From: Sycobia sp. Sy_11 | Taxonomy: Eukaryota > Arthropoda > Insecta > Hymenoptera > Epichrysomallidae | Length of the DNA stretch: 64,000 nt | Direction: 5' to 3' | NCBI GenBank assembly: GCA_018907035.1 | Contig: JACCIC010000095.1 | Location: 610,001-674,000 of the forward strand | In this document: positions 49,020-61,278 of the stretch, piece by piece | Position numbering within the stretch: the stretch's first letter is position 1 | Layout: the number at the start of each line of letters is the position of its first letter | The notes under the pieces: generated by a model | The model's database searches: none | Told to the model about the DNA's origin: nothing | Seen by the model: the letters and a program-made list of their open reading frames with translations, nothing else | Position numbers and translations under genes: made by a program

Positions 49020-49228
49020 ATGCCCTTTATTTACGTCCGTTTCATATTGCTGCCACGTTTTAAGTAAATTCAACCTTGTGGGCATGCGAATATTTTAAAA
49101 ATTTTATAACCAAAAATTTTCAATAGAACTTTCAAAACCCCTCTCGTGTCCGCGCAATTTGACGAATTTGTTTATTCAGACTTTGCATCAACGTAGAGTC
49201 AACACAAATAAACACAAATAAAGGGTAT
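49020..49228. mobile_element. short terminal-inverted-repeat element (MITE-like), copy 2
   Basis: The left end is ATGCCCTTTATTTACG. The reverse complement of the right end is ATACCCTTTATTTGTG. About 13 of the first 16 terminal bases match between the ends, and both ends match those of the element at 2386-2576. The interior does not align with copy 1 by eye, so the two copies may be different deletion derivatives of one family. Confidence 0.5.
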
Positions 49229-52200
49229 TTATTAACTCTTGAATTTGCAATAATTTAACGTTTTCGTATAATACTCTTTACAAGTGTGCACATTTTGCTC
49301 GATCCGTATAAAAGAGCAACCGACGTCCCGTTAAAAAAATGTGTACACATAAAATTTTTATTTACTACATCTGATAAATAAATTGCGAAGTAGAGGATTA
49401 ACTTTTTATGCCCGCGTAGAAGTGCCGCGTCTGCTAAAAGAATTCGAAATCCTGTTTCTTGGAGTTGTAATTTTATTCCGTCAATGTGCCGTGGCAAACG
49501 TATGCAGCTAAATCGACGATATTTATCGATGTGAGAATTACGTTTGGAAAGTTTCAAAATGAGATTTGAAGCATCTATAAAAAGTTACGGGCTTTTTCAA
49601 TGTCTAATACCTGTGGAGGGCGAGTCGCAAGTTTATACTAGAGATCCTTTACTGCTGACCGTACTCTCAAGAGATCCATATATATATACACACACCTTTT
49701 ATACTACATCCCCTTGTCCGCCCATGCAAAAGTTACTAGCGTAGCTTTGAGAGCTCGGTCAGAGAGCTCGAAGAAAGATTCGGACGTGAATGGGAAAGAG
49801 CTTTAATTCGATAATCCGCGATGTTTCTGCACGTAGAATAAGCAAAGTTCTTTTTTAAGGATAGTGCGTGTCAAGCGTTTTATATGCCAGTTATTTTCCA
49901 GATTTAAATATACGAATTTAATGGAACTATCAATAACTTTTCACTCGTATCGTACATCCAAGCGAATTTTTATCTTTATTATATCAATGCAGTGCTTAAA
50001 TTTTCTTCCGAAAGTAAATTCCTTGAAAATGATTGTAGGAGAAAAAATTATCTTCAATAATATGAAAATAGCATGAATTTCTTCAAATCTGTATCAGAAA
50101 ATCTTGACCCATTATCAATTACAATACGTTATCTTATAGAATGTGACTATGTATACACATCGATAAATAGATCAATTTTCGAAATAACGTTGTTAAGAGA
50201 CACGTGGGTAAGAGCACCATAATAATAACCATAATTAAAAATTTTATAATAAATAGAATTTTAAATCGTGTCAATGAAATATATTTTTCTCTTTCTTTTC
50301 GCTAACTACTACAACCATCATCTTCCATTTCCCCATATCTGTATCTCCGCCATCTATGATCTAAAAGGGAATTAGCAAAAGCTCGGTGTACATGTGGAAA
50401 AAATAGAATGTCACAACCGTGAGATCGTAACAGTAATAATTAAGGAACGTACGAGAACTTTTAGCCTCTACCCATAAGATAACAAAGCATGGAAAAACAC
50501 GTGCATACTACTCGTCTATATAGATAAGAATCTATACACTCTTGAGGACGACAAAAAAGAATAAAAAAAATATATATATGAAAAAAATCGGTCAATGATG
50601 GGAGTATTTTTTTCCTCCTCCAATCTAAAGCGACACAGTGTTTGTATATATTATTGTGTAGAAAAACTGGAAAGTTTCGTAGATTTTTTTATACGATATA
50701 GCTTTCGTCCCTCGATAATATATATATATATATTTGTTTACATAGAAATAAGGAAAAGCAACAACAACAAAATTTAAAAACATCCTTGTATTTTCTACAC
50801 TGTCACACTATCGTCTGATAACGGTTTGTTTATACTTTTAACAGAATACAATTAATTATAATTAGTTTTATATTATCTACCGATGCGCAGAAATGTACTA
50901 TACCCGATGAGATCTTTTATCGATTCCGATCGCTTTTCGATCGAACCGCTTATTCTTATCGATGTATCCCCGCGCATTCCATTGACTTTAGATCATTTTA
51001 TATTAAACTTCTTTCCTTATTTTTTAATCGCTCTTTAACGACGATTTGATATATCAATTTTTTCTTCTTCTTCCCAAGCCTAAAAATAAACGGTAATCGT
51101 GAAAATATAATCTTTCAAGAGTTGTCGATGATGAATACAAGGTATATATATGAGATTAAATGCTGTAATGTCATTGACGAATGATTCATGAAGTATGGAT
51201 TTCTTTATTTACAATTATTACTTCCAGATACCTTGCATTCAAATGTTTAGATGAAAAAGAAAAATTTTAACCTTTTCCTGTACTTCTGATTAATCGCCTC
51301 ACGTGAATGACTTCATAATTTATACTGACTTATATTTCTTTGATTATCACGGTAATTACGAATATCACAATGCCTTTAAGCGTAAATTACAAATTCTTGG
51401 CAAAAACTATAAAAGTGAAAACTCTAGAAAATTTATTTTGATTCAATACAAAAAATTTCAGATAATATATTTGAAAAGCAAAGTGTAAATATCATCAAAA
51501 TATGTCTGTGTTGTTCTATTTTTTTTGCTGTACAAGCAGTGTTTTTCGAAAATTGTATATGGGGAACAGAAGGCAAGAAGACCTGAACCGTATAATTGGA
51601 ACGATACCTCTGATTCGACTTTTCTTAAAAAATATTATAGAAAAGATAAGAGATATGTTAAAGGCATATATCTCATGTGTTTAAAATAATTTTTTCACCA
51701 TTTCAACCTTAAAATTACAACTTTGACTTGATTTTCCAACGAGTCCAATACTAGTGCGTAAATCGGTGTAAATTGATGTTTACCTCGTGCGACTTAGGAG
51801 TATATATGAGATCAAAAATTTATTATGATTAAAAACTTAATTACAAAGACAAAATCTCTAAAGCGAATTTTTTAAGATTATCTTTGGGTAACAACATTTT
51901 AATTTTTTAGTATCTGCTACAAAAAAGTATTCAATTTGATTCTAACTGGATCCCTAATTTGAAAGGACCATAGAGAAGATGATTTTCTTCAATTCGAGAA
52001 CAATTGATGACTTTTATGATGCCAGCCTCAAGCTTGATTGAAGATGAAATTGTAAAAATGCCGATAAAAAGTGCTGAAATATTTTCAGTATACCTTACAC
52101 AAGTGTTGCACTCTTGTGATATATAAATTAATGATTGCAATTTACGTGCAAAGTTCGCTTAAAAACTTTTTCAATGTTAGTTGAAATAGAGTAGATCTTC

Positions 52201-52743
52201 ACTTGACATATAATTGTTTAAAAAAAAAAAAAAAAAAACCCTTTGAATTCAGCGTTCCAAAAAGTCCAAGACGCGCTTAAGTATTTCGCGCTTGGCTTAT
52301 GTTGTTTTGTATTTATATACTCTCCTCATAAATACTTTTCAAAATCACTTACTGCGTTCGATTTAGGGGGAGAGAAGATCCGTTTCGGATAGATTTAACT
52401 TCTTATTTTTCTTGGATGGTATATGATTTTTTGTAGATTTTATGATCGATGTATGATTTGGGACAAGAACTAACTCAAAGACTCTGCCTTTTCCTAGTTT
52501 TCTTTGTCTCGATGAATTAAGCTTAAGAAAAAAATATATTAACCAATATAGTTCAAGGTACCTGAACAAAGATTTTGTTCAGCTGTGACTTAAGCATGTT
52601 TTATTTACATGGTTGATTTAAAAAATGATCGAGCACTAGACTCATACACCTGCTCTCAATACATAATAAAGCACAATGATGGCTGGACATTTTGTCTAAA
52701 TCCTTAGGTTCCAATTGAAACTTTCCTTATAATGTCATAAATA
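49229..52743. other. AT-rich non-coding stretch
   Basis: No gene recognised. The longest open frame is 100 codons on the minus strand (49255-49557), with no known motif. An A18 run lies at about 52221-52238. Confidence 0.5.
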
Positions 52744-52775
52744 CGAGGTATGTTCAAATGAAAAGGTGAATTTCC
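52744..52775 (+). repeat. left terminal inverted repeat of the mariner relic
   Basis: Begins CGAGGTATGTTCAAATGAAA directly after TA. It pairs with 53908-53939 in inverted orientation. Confidence 0.88.
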
Positions 52776-52919
52776 AAAAATCGAGGGCTACGTCCGTTCG
52801 ATTACCGATTTTTTTTAATATTGTGTTGGTAAAGGTGTACCGAGCATATATTCACGGCTTTATCTCTATAGCATTATTTGTTTATTTGTAATAGGCATAT
52901 AAAGTTATAAGTGTTTCGT

Positions 52920-53870
52920 GTGCTCGGCGATTTTCTTTTACCAAAATTGAGTAAGTCTAGTTTGAGTCAAAATAATGTGTATAAATGGTACAAGCTGGTC
53001 TAAGAAGGTCGAGAGTATGTCGAAGACGAACCTCGCCCTGGATGTTCTAGCACGTCAACAACAGATGAAAATTTTCAATCAGTAAAAGATATTGTGTTAA
53101 AAAATCATCGAATCACTATCAGAGAAGTTGCTGAAGATGCATATCGGTTGGCTCATGTTATGCTATTTTTCAGATGTTTAAGGCACGAGACGTGTGTCAG
53201 TAAAATTCGTTCTAAAAATGTTTAATTTTGATCAAAAGATCCGCCGCATGACCATAGCTCAGGAAATGTTGATGGAAGTCAATAATGATGCTGATTTTCT
53301 TAAAAGGTTCATTAACTACTGATGAATCGTGGGTATATGGCTATGACGTCGAAACTAAAGCCCAATCTTATTTTTTGAAAACCAATCTTAATTTCGACTT
53401 CAAGTTCGATCAAATGTCAAGATTTTGCTCTCTTTAACAATGGTCATACGGTCAAATAAGATGTACTACCTTGAAGTTATGCACCGTTTGCGACCGGCGG
53501 TACGCAACAATGGTCGGGAACTTTGGAAAAACAATTCGTGACTTTTGCATCATGATAATGCACCTGCTAATTCGCCATTGCTGGAGATTTTTTTTTACCA
53601 AAACCAACACCACAGTCATGTTTCATCATTCCATATTCACCAGATTTGGCACCCAGTGATTTTTTTCTTTTCTCAAAACTGAAAATATCCATGAAAGGAC
53701 ATCGATTTTCAATGATTGAGGAGATAAAAACTGCATCGCTGAAAGAACTCAAGGTTAAAGGTCAAAAAAGAACCCAAAAAATGATTATCAGAAGTGCTTC
53801 GATGATTAGAAAAAGTGTTGACACAGGTGTATTGTATCTGAGTGGGGCTTCTTTGATGGGGACAACATAA
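52920..53870 (+). pseudogene. mariner transposase pseudogene
   Basis: This was a cut-and-paste DNA transposase of the mariner (DD34D) group. Recognisable pieces in order are an N-terminal segment around WYKLV (near 52985) interrupted by a TAA; REVAEDAYR (near 53120); FDQKIRRMTIAQEMLM (near 53230); the first catalytic aspartate in TDESWVYGYD (codon at 53321); the second in HDNAPA (codon at 53554); and the third in YSPDLAPSDFFLF (codon at 53658). The last two aspartates are 104 bases apart, one base short of the 105 expected for a DD34D spacing, so there is a 1-base deletion between them. A base insertion sits just before the first motif, and the interval to the second motif is about 46 bases shorter than usual. 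The last in-frame stretch ends at the TAA at 53868. Not functional. Confidence 0.9.
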
Positions 53871-53907
53871 TTATTGATTAAGAAGTAAATATTTTTTGAG
53901 AAAACCA

Positions 53908-53939
53908 AAAAGTCGCCTTATTATTTGAATACACCTCGT
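53908..53939 (-). repeat. right terminal inverted repeat of the mariner relic
   Basis: Ends ...TTTGAATACACCTCG before TA. It is the inverted partner of the left end. Confidence 0.88.
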
Positions 53940-53941
53940 AT

Positions 53942-55020
53942 ACGTATTTTAAAACAAAATAAATATTGATATATATGCAATTCTAAATAAACAAAACATT
54001 ATAAATTTTATAAGTTTAATTTAATATCAATATAAATAATGGTACAAAAAATATTAAAGTTATATGTTTTATTTTAGCAGTGAATAACTTATACGTTTAT
54101 GTATACTTTCATTACTTACATAAATATTATTAATTAATTAATTTAAATGTTACATTACATTTCTTTCACTTTAAACGAGAAATATGCAAAACTAAGTAAT
54201 ATAAGAAATGAAAAGGTTCTTTATGTACACTTGTATACTATATAAGCTTACCCTTATAATCCCTTTATGACTCTGACCAGCTTTCACAACCCGCCAATGC
54301 GAAAAAAAAGTCTACGTTAGAGAAAACCCGGAATTAGAGTACAGGTGATATACCGCTGATCCTTCAGGGGATCCCAATGTGAAATTTTATTAAAATATAC
54401 ATTCCAAATTATTATTATTATTATATGTACTTTTAGAAAATTTTGATTATCACAATAAAAAAATTAGAAAGACTTAAAATGTCATCAAAATTCATAGAAT
54501 CATAAGGATTAATTCCTTTTTGCGAATTTTACAAGTATGTGAATATTTCTCGATATTTGTTCAATTAAAACAAACGTGCAAAGTTCGTAAATGAAATTTT
54601 TACATTTTTCGTAAAATCAATTATTGAGTAAAATATCAACCGTTGGGAAAAATGTCCACTGGGAAAAATGTCGATTCGGAAATACGGATTTGAAAAAAAT
54701 GTCCAACAACCCTTATTAATATATCAGTTTTTCAGTACACTGCACAGAAAATTGATTTGGACTTGTTTACAATCCGCAGTTTCCAAAATTTTTTTTTTCA
54801 TCCACATAGAATCGAGAAAGCTCTCTTCGTTCGGGAAAATAATATGTGACACACTAGAGCTCTCAAACTCGGGTTCTACTCTGGTAAATTGACATGGAAA
54901 ACGAACGTTCATAGGAAAAATTCTATTTTCCTCTTTACTAATACAATGTACTATTCCATTTAAGAATAACAATAATAATAATAATAACAATAATAAATAA
55001 TAATGATAAAATGAATAGCT
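53942..55020. other. AT-rich non-coding stretch
   Basis: No gene. A short tandem motif GGGAAAAATGTC appears twice (54645 and 54660), followed by a diverged GGAAATACGG and AAAAAATGTCC. It resembles unassigned decayed repeat sequence. A TAA/ATA trinucleotide run lies at about 54965-55000. Confidence 0.5.
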
Positions 55021-55560
55021 CTAACCGATCACCAATCGCGATCGCCGCCCATTCTTTTTTCAACAAAGCCGGTCTTCGCATTCCGCACTATTACCCTTAG
55101 GAATCGTCGGAATTCCTCATACATAACGCAGACTCAAAAGGCCAACAAAAGGCCACGCATTCGTTTCGGCCTCGGTGACCAACAGATATGTATTATATAA
55201 AAGTATTCTTGGAAGCGAGCGAGTACGTCGCGGAAATCGACTTGAGGCTCGCATCGCGATCGTAAAGCTTTGACGTACGCGGGCGCGCGCAACACACATA
55301 CGCGCGCGCGCGCGCGCAAATAACACTCGCCCATGTTGTACAGGCGCATACCCCGACGGGAGTACATCCGCCCCTGGGCTTTCAATCTTCGCACTTCACT
55401 TCCCCAGGAGAGGACGAATGTGCAGCGCATAGGAATTGCTGCAACCCGGAACTCGTCGGTCGCTCGCCGGCTTTAACTGGTGGCGGAGGTGTATTGGGGC
55501 GTGGGCAGCCAGTCCCGAATTATCGGGAAACGATTCCACCTCCGGTGATTCCTACCTCCC
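55021..55560. other. CpG-rich block
   Basis: CpG-dense, with (GC)n near 55302-55316 and GC-rich DNA to about 55555, ending at a TC array. Overlapping frames of 69-98 codons on both strands are unrecognised. Possibly regulatory. Confidence 0.35.
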
Positions 55561-55566
55561 TCTTCC

Positions 55567-55569
<3 letters not shown>

Positions 55570-55607
<38 letters not shown>

Positions 55608-55634
55608 TCTCTCCCTCTCTCTCTTTCTCTCTAG
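55570..55634. repeat. (TC)n microsatellite
   Basis: About 32 TC-type units with CACTCT, CCCTCT and TTCT interruptions. Confidence 0.93.
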
Positions 55635-55683
55635 TTCCTATATATATAGCAAATAGGCTACGAGTGCAGCGAGTGGAATATTT

Positions 55684-55731
55684 TGTGTGTGTTCTTGTGT
55701 GTGCTTATGTGTATGTGTGTGTTTGTGTGTA
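55684..55731. repeat. imperfect (GT)n tract
   Basis: TGTG units interrupted by TTCT, CTTA and TATG. Confidence 0.85.
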
Positions 55732-56020
55732 AAGCTCTGTGGTGTAGTCGATCGAGTCGCACGATTACAGGTATATATGTATATGGGTGTGCACAAGGCG
55801 GGGACGCCCATCGGCTACACGCGCATTATTAATGAGATGCCGGAAGGATGTAAAGAACGAAAGTAACGCACACGTCCCGGCAAGCGCGCATGTTTGCGGA
55901 AATCCGCAGAGCCCCCGTCCAATCTCCATCCGCCGATTCGTCCCCAAGGTGTCTAAAAGCTTGAAAAGCTCGATATAGTTATAAAAATGATGTCGCAGCT
56001 TCGATATCGGGGACTCGAGT

Positions 56021-56021
<1 letters not shown>

Positions 56022-56054
<33 letters not shown>

Positions 56055-56060
56055 GTATAT
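56022..56060. repeat. imperfect (AT)n microsatellite
   Basis: TA alternation broken by AATA and AGTA. Confidence 0.88.
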
Positions 56061-57632
56061 AGCGCAATTATAATTATTCTCTCTTTGGACTTAATTATTA
56101 TACGAATTATACTATATGAGTCGCTGTTTTATTTTAATGAGTAATACGCATGAAGTGCATATATACGATTGTTCTTCCAAATTCGTCGCGTCGCAATGAC
56201 CTTCGCGGTATGAAACAATGAGATAGCCCATTAAAAAAAATAAAAAAATTATTTTGTCATAAGACCATATGGCAAAAATCAAGGTTAATTAAATTAAAAT
56301 TTCAATAACAGCTACTTTATTCTTCATATATGATATTATCATATTGTATAAATCTGAAAATTTGCTAAACGCTTGGCGAAGCGATGGTCTGCTGCACTGA
56401 CAAGTTTTCAAAAGCGCAATTCAGTAGAGCATAATAATTATTCTACTCGGTATTTCATGGCTTAAAGTCTACATAATATACAGGACAGCACGGAATAGCC
56501 GTTAAATTAATTGTTCTTAAAGTATATCTCAGATTTAATCAACGTATAAATATAACAAACCTTTTCTATAATACATACTTGAAAAACATAACCTATTTAT
56601 TTAGCATAAATTTTTCTATAAAATGACTGAAGATCGTGCAAAAATGAAAGAGTCTAAACATTTTTTATCAAACTATGAGGATTTAATGCTTATGGGTTTC
56701 TTATACTTTTCTATAGTGCCTAAAGTAGATATTGGTGCCCATAATTACATGATCAGTACATAAAGTAGTCAGGTTACATATTGCCTACTTATAGTATTCA
56801 ATGTAATGAGTTGATTTAGACATTTCGACATACTGTAAGTCTTAATCTTAGGATTAATCCTTTACATTTCATTATACTTTAAACAGCTGCGAAAAGTTAA
56901 GTTTTGCACACTTTGATTAAAAATCGCACGTTTCTTTACGGGTGTGGAAATTGCTTATTTACATTGCGCGATAGTTTATCATCGACTGACAAGGGGTTAA
57001 AATTAACTTTTCACACTAGTGTTCGACTATATTTCACATGGCACAAGCCAAAATATTCAATTTCCGATATTGAGAATAAAATGCAAAGTTTGATTAAAAC
57101 GCCAATTAATAAATCCAGATTTAATTTATGTTTAGGTCTTCAATTATAATTAGTGGCTTAACTATTGTCAGATATTATTGCAAACAATAACTATTTGCAA
57201 TAATTGCAAAAATGTAAAAATGCCATTTAATTTAGATTTTTGAAAAACTCATACCCATTGGTAGTTTAGATCTTCGACGTTTGACGCTGAATAATACCAA
57301 AGAATCTATCCGCATAATCCCGGTCTTGTTTCCGTCAAAAAGACGAGACAAAGAAAAAACGAGGAAAATAACTTCGGTCGCTTGTTCCCCTCCCCCTCCA
57401 CCCATAAAACACGGTGCACGCGTCTCCGCGCAGCTAAATTTTTTATCCAGAAAAAAGCTCAACTCCCCATCTCCGAGCATTAGAATAGACGCGGAAAAAT
57501 GTCCAAAGAGAAGAGCCTTCGAAGGCGCGATTAGCCGGATTAGCCTCTTTAATTTTACGGCGGTTCGATCTGGAGATGTATGTCTATATACGAAACCAAG
57601 TAATTGAGTAATAAATATCGGTCACTATATAT
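56061..57632. other. AT-rich non-coding stretch with small GC-richer patch
   Basis: No gene recognised. The patch at about 57360-57560 carries overlapping 108-codon (plus) and 82-codon (minus) frames without known motifs. Confidence 0.5.
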
Positions 57633-57634
57633 AG

Positions 57635-57671
<37 letters not shown>
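57635..57671. repeat. (GT)n microsatellite
   Basis: About 15 GT units ending in TATGTATGTA. Confidence 0.92.
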
Positions 57672-57673
<2 letters not shown>

Positions 57674-58054
57674 AGACCGATTAATTGTACCACAATCCAG
57701 TAAATGTGCTTGCGGCTTCTAAATCCTCTAGCGCAATTATTGTTGACGTTTCCTACTTCTTATAGCGCATCGTTTAGTTCGTTGTGGATTACACCGGCTA
57801 ACAAAGATAAAGTAAGGGAAACTAGATTATACGGACTTTTCTGACGGATTTTAGAGCGTTATATCCACATTTGATCTCAAAATTGCTTCATCGCTTAAGG
57901 TTTTAAAACCGAGACTAACGAGACTCACACAATACAGTAGCCAAAACAAAATATAAGATATCTCTTTGCATGTACTACATCCAAAATTTGGGTATTGTAA
58001 CAAAAATGCGACTGTAAAAGACCTGAGTTAGTCAATTTCAGTAAAAATCTGAAA
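57672..58054. other. AT-rich non-coding stretch
   Basis: Nothing recognised. Confidence 0.5.
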
Positions 58055-58151
58055 TTCAACCTTACTGTATTACCTAGTCAACCTTACTGTAATACCATAA
58101 TATATTCATCAACCTTACTGTAATACCTAGTAACGTATTTAGTAACGTATC
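58055..58151. repeat. three-copy TCAACCTTACTGTAATACC repeat
   Basis: Copies start at about 58056, 58078 and 58109 (the first has TATTACC). They are followed by two copies of TAGTAACGTAT (about 58129 and 58140). A short clustered minisatellite. Confidence 0.85.
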
Positions 58152-58659
58152 TTAAATTCAGTTAATAAATAATTTAGAAAGAAACTTTTTGAAACCAAGT
58201 GAATTCCGAACCCATCCTTTACTAACGAAGATTTTATACAGTTTTGAATGTATATAGTAATCAATATCTAGTGTAATCCATTCTAAGTTGTTTTACTTGT
58301 TTTCTCTACTTCTTTCAACGTTTAACAACCCTTTATTATATTTTTAAAAAATTTTAAGCCTATTTTATTAAATCCGCCCTAATTTGTTTTCTTTACAATC
58401 ATCTCAAAATACTGCTGTATTAAAGTCTTACTTTCGATAAGATTTAAACGCCTTATATAATAGCGACCCTTCTATTCTGTCACTTGCGTGAATGCGAAAT
58501 TATATAAGTCACCATCTGATGATGACAACTCCATATTATCTCTTTATACGTTTCAATATGTTCGAATACTTTTTGATATTGTATGATCTAATAAGCTCAT
58601 TATTCTTTAGCTACAATTTTTATCGATAAATTTTAAAGCTTCTTAATCTCTTATGAATT

Positions 58660-59185
58660 ATGATCTGTTCTGGTCTATTTTAATACGTTTAAAGCGTAGG
58701 TAAACAGATTAAAAAATTTCTTATACTCATTCGATTCCATTCTTGACCATCAGAATATGCCTAATTAATACGACACACCAGCAGACTCTTTCATGTATAT
58801 GCATAAAAACATAAAGAAAGTTGTATTGCTTCCATTGAATTCCGTTCTTGTCTGTTCTAATGCGTTTAAAGTGTATGGACTAAACGGAAAATAAACAGAA
58901 TCAACTGAATTTCGCCCATTTTATTGAATACTTTTGTTTGCTTTAATATATGTAATACATACGTGTTCGAACGAAAAGAAACCGATCAAAATAAATTACA
59001 GCCTTTAAATGGTTTCTTTAAATTCATTTTAAGTATAGCATTTATATGCTATACACAAAGCAACGAGCTAAGATATCGTTAGTTAAATTCAATTCCCTTT
59101 TTATCCATTTTAAACCCTTTATTGTGAACAAACGAATTATAATGTATAATTTCTATTCAATTCCGTTCTTGTTTGTTTTAACAGA
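58660..59185. repeat. diverged repeat around TTCCGTTCTTGTCTGTT
   Basis: The segments at about 58662-58708 and 58839-58888 align well, sharing GTTCT, GTCT, TTTAA or CTAAT, and CGTTTAAAG with GTA. A third copy, ATTCCGTTCTTGTTTGTTTT, lies at about 59158, and weaker traces occur near 58733 and 58915. Copies are 177 and about 320 bases apart. It might be a decayed satellite or a repeat with internal duplication. Confidence 0.6.
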
Positions 59186-60727
59186 AAACATTATCATGTA
59201 TTACTTCTTATAATGTATTACTAGTATATTTCTTGCGATCCGGATTAAAATTGATTAGAGAATTTTTTTTAGCTCCTTAGATAGTTTGAATCAGATTCAG
59301 AAGCATCGATTCTTCCTGGAACAGATTCGAACGCTTTGTTACCTAAAATTGAAATGACTACAATGGAAAATAAATACATTAGAACTGTTTATAAATGCAA
59401 TCAAGAATTTTTGATGCAACAATTCAAAATTTTTATCAGGAAATTCATACCACCAATGCGAGTCATAAATTGTAAGTCATGATATGTCGATGAAAAAGAA
59501 AGTCATTCAAACAAACTCGACGACATTTAAAAGACAACGACTCAAACTTTGAAGCAATATTTTTCTTTTTGAGGAAAAAATACCTTTCAGTTTGATAATC
59601 AAATTGAACATCTAAAAAAATAGTCATTTTTGAGACAATTGTAAGGTTAGAATAGCTCAAGAAGATCACATAAATTGAGCAATTTTGAGATCAGTTTTGA
59701 ATTCAACTTACTAAAATCCCCCGTTCACTAATTTCCCAGTTTTCGCTACTACAAAATCAATCAAATTCTGATAATCTATGTAGTTATCAATTGAATGAAT
59801 ATTAAATTAAAACATTGAGTACGATCATTTTATCCGTTTCTCATAATTACTTGATAACGGCTATTTGGAAATTTCTCCGAATCAAGATTAATATTTAACA
59901 ATGGAAAGCTAATGGCGCATGTAATCTTTACTCATTATCTATATACTGTTTCATGTGCTCCTTCCTATAATTGCAAACTAAATAAAAGTCTTGGAAATCT
60001 GTTGACTCTGTTGCTTAACACAAGAGTATCGTTGATTTTATCATTTACAAGTTATACAGTTTCAGCGGCGAATAGCAGTCTTTGATTAATCGCGCTTAAA
60101 GCAATTACACTCGAGTTGAGAAAATGTTTTTTTATTTAAATAATATCGAGTTTATTCAATATAATCAAAGTATATCAAATTTATGAATATTAATTTTCTT
60201 TTTGTGAATAGCCTTGTATTAAGCGACACAGTTATAAAAAACACCAAGAATTTTCTCCCAACTATAGAGCATAATTATTGCGAATAAAATTTTTTTATTA
60301 AAAAATTGTATATACGGAATCTGATAATCACAGAAAAAAAATTATTATTAAACTGTATAATTAGATACTATGTATATTTAAACTTAAAAAATCATAATGT
60401 TTCCGTATATATATCCAACATTCATATTTATAAACTAAAATAATGCTTTTGTTTATTTAAAAAAAAAAGAAGAAAAAACCGAATAACAAGACTAAATTAA
60501 CCCTTTAATATTTCACTACGCGATCATTTGCAAAACTTCAAGTGTAATTATAAAAATAGAGCAACAAGGTCGTCGGACGAATTAGATTACGTGAAAGAAA
60601 CTTTTTTTGCCCCTGCCCAGCCCCAGAGAAAAATGTTGAATATTTATCAGCATTAATATTCGCGAAGCCTTTTTTACCGACAAAAAGCGCGTGAGGAGCC
60701 TCACCCTGTTTGTATTCGCGGACACAC

Positions 60728-60729
<2 letters not shown>
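59186..60729. other. AT-rich non-coding stretch
   Basis: No gene recognised. Confidence 0.55.

Positions 60730-60772
<43 letters not shown>
60730..60772. repeat. (GA)n microsatellite
   Basis: About 20 GA units. Confidence 0.93.
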
Positions 60773-60862
60773 CAAAAGAGCCTTTGTATATATGCGAAAA
60801 AGTAAAAAAGCCTCCTCCTGGTATTTGCATACTAAAAAGGTCACGCGAAATGTGATGAACCT

Positions 60863-60931
60863 AGAGAGAGAAAGAAAGAGAGAGAGAGAGAGAGAGAGTG
60901 AGGGGGGAAGAGAGAGACAGACAGATGGCCG
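60863..60931. repeat. (GA)n-rich purine tract
   Basis: GAGA, GAAA and GGGGG units ending in GACAGACAGA. Confidence 0.88.
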
Positions 60932-61200
60932 CGCCAGGAGTATACGTTTGATCCAACCTCCACGCCGGGCCCCCGTATGGCTTAAATAAATCTTGACATT
61001 TTTTTGCACTGATTCGACGTTATGCATAGAAACTGAGACGGAAACATTGACCTTGGCCTATTAAGACGATCATGAAATGAGAGAAGAGGCCGAGATTTTA
61101 CAGAGCTCGGCCGCGCAAGATTGAATTTTGGCAAAACATTTCGAGCGTCTTATTAACCTTGCCGGAATTAGCACATCACATGGAAATGTCATACCGAGCA

Positions 61201-61232
61201 TCTACTCTCTCGCTCTCTCTCCCTCTCTCTCT

Positions 61233-61277
<45 letters not shown>
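61201..61277. repeat. (TC)n-rich pyrimidine tract
   Basis: TC units with CCCTC and CCCCCC interruptions. It lies about 270 bases after, and inverted relative to, the preceding GA tract. Confidence 0.92.

Positions 61278-61278
<1 letters not shown>

Larger units (their letters stand above)
52744..53939 (+). mobile_element. mariner transposon relic (Tc1/mariner superfamily)
   Basis: The left end reads CGAGGTATGTTCAAATGAAA. The reverse complement of the right end reads CGAGGTGTATTCAAATAATA. The first roughly 28 bases match with few differences, and both ends are bordered by TA (52742-52743 and 53940-53941), the target-site duplication of the superfamily. The element is 1,196 bp, slightly shorter than the usual 1.3 kb, in keeping with small internal deletions. 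Broken transposase sequence runs left to right inside. Non-autonomous today; it could only move if a matching transposase acted on its ends. Confidence 0.93.

Noticed and set aside
55735..55775. tRNA A-box-like TGGTGTAGTCGATCGAGTCG
   Set aside because: No B box or T-arm follows; the downstream sequence is a TA/TG-rich tract.
59033..59054. Hairpin GTATAGCAT-TTAT-ATGCTATAC
   Set aside because: Perfect 9-bp stem, but short and AT-rich inside a repeat-rich segment; likely by chance.
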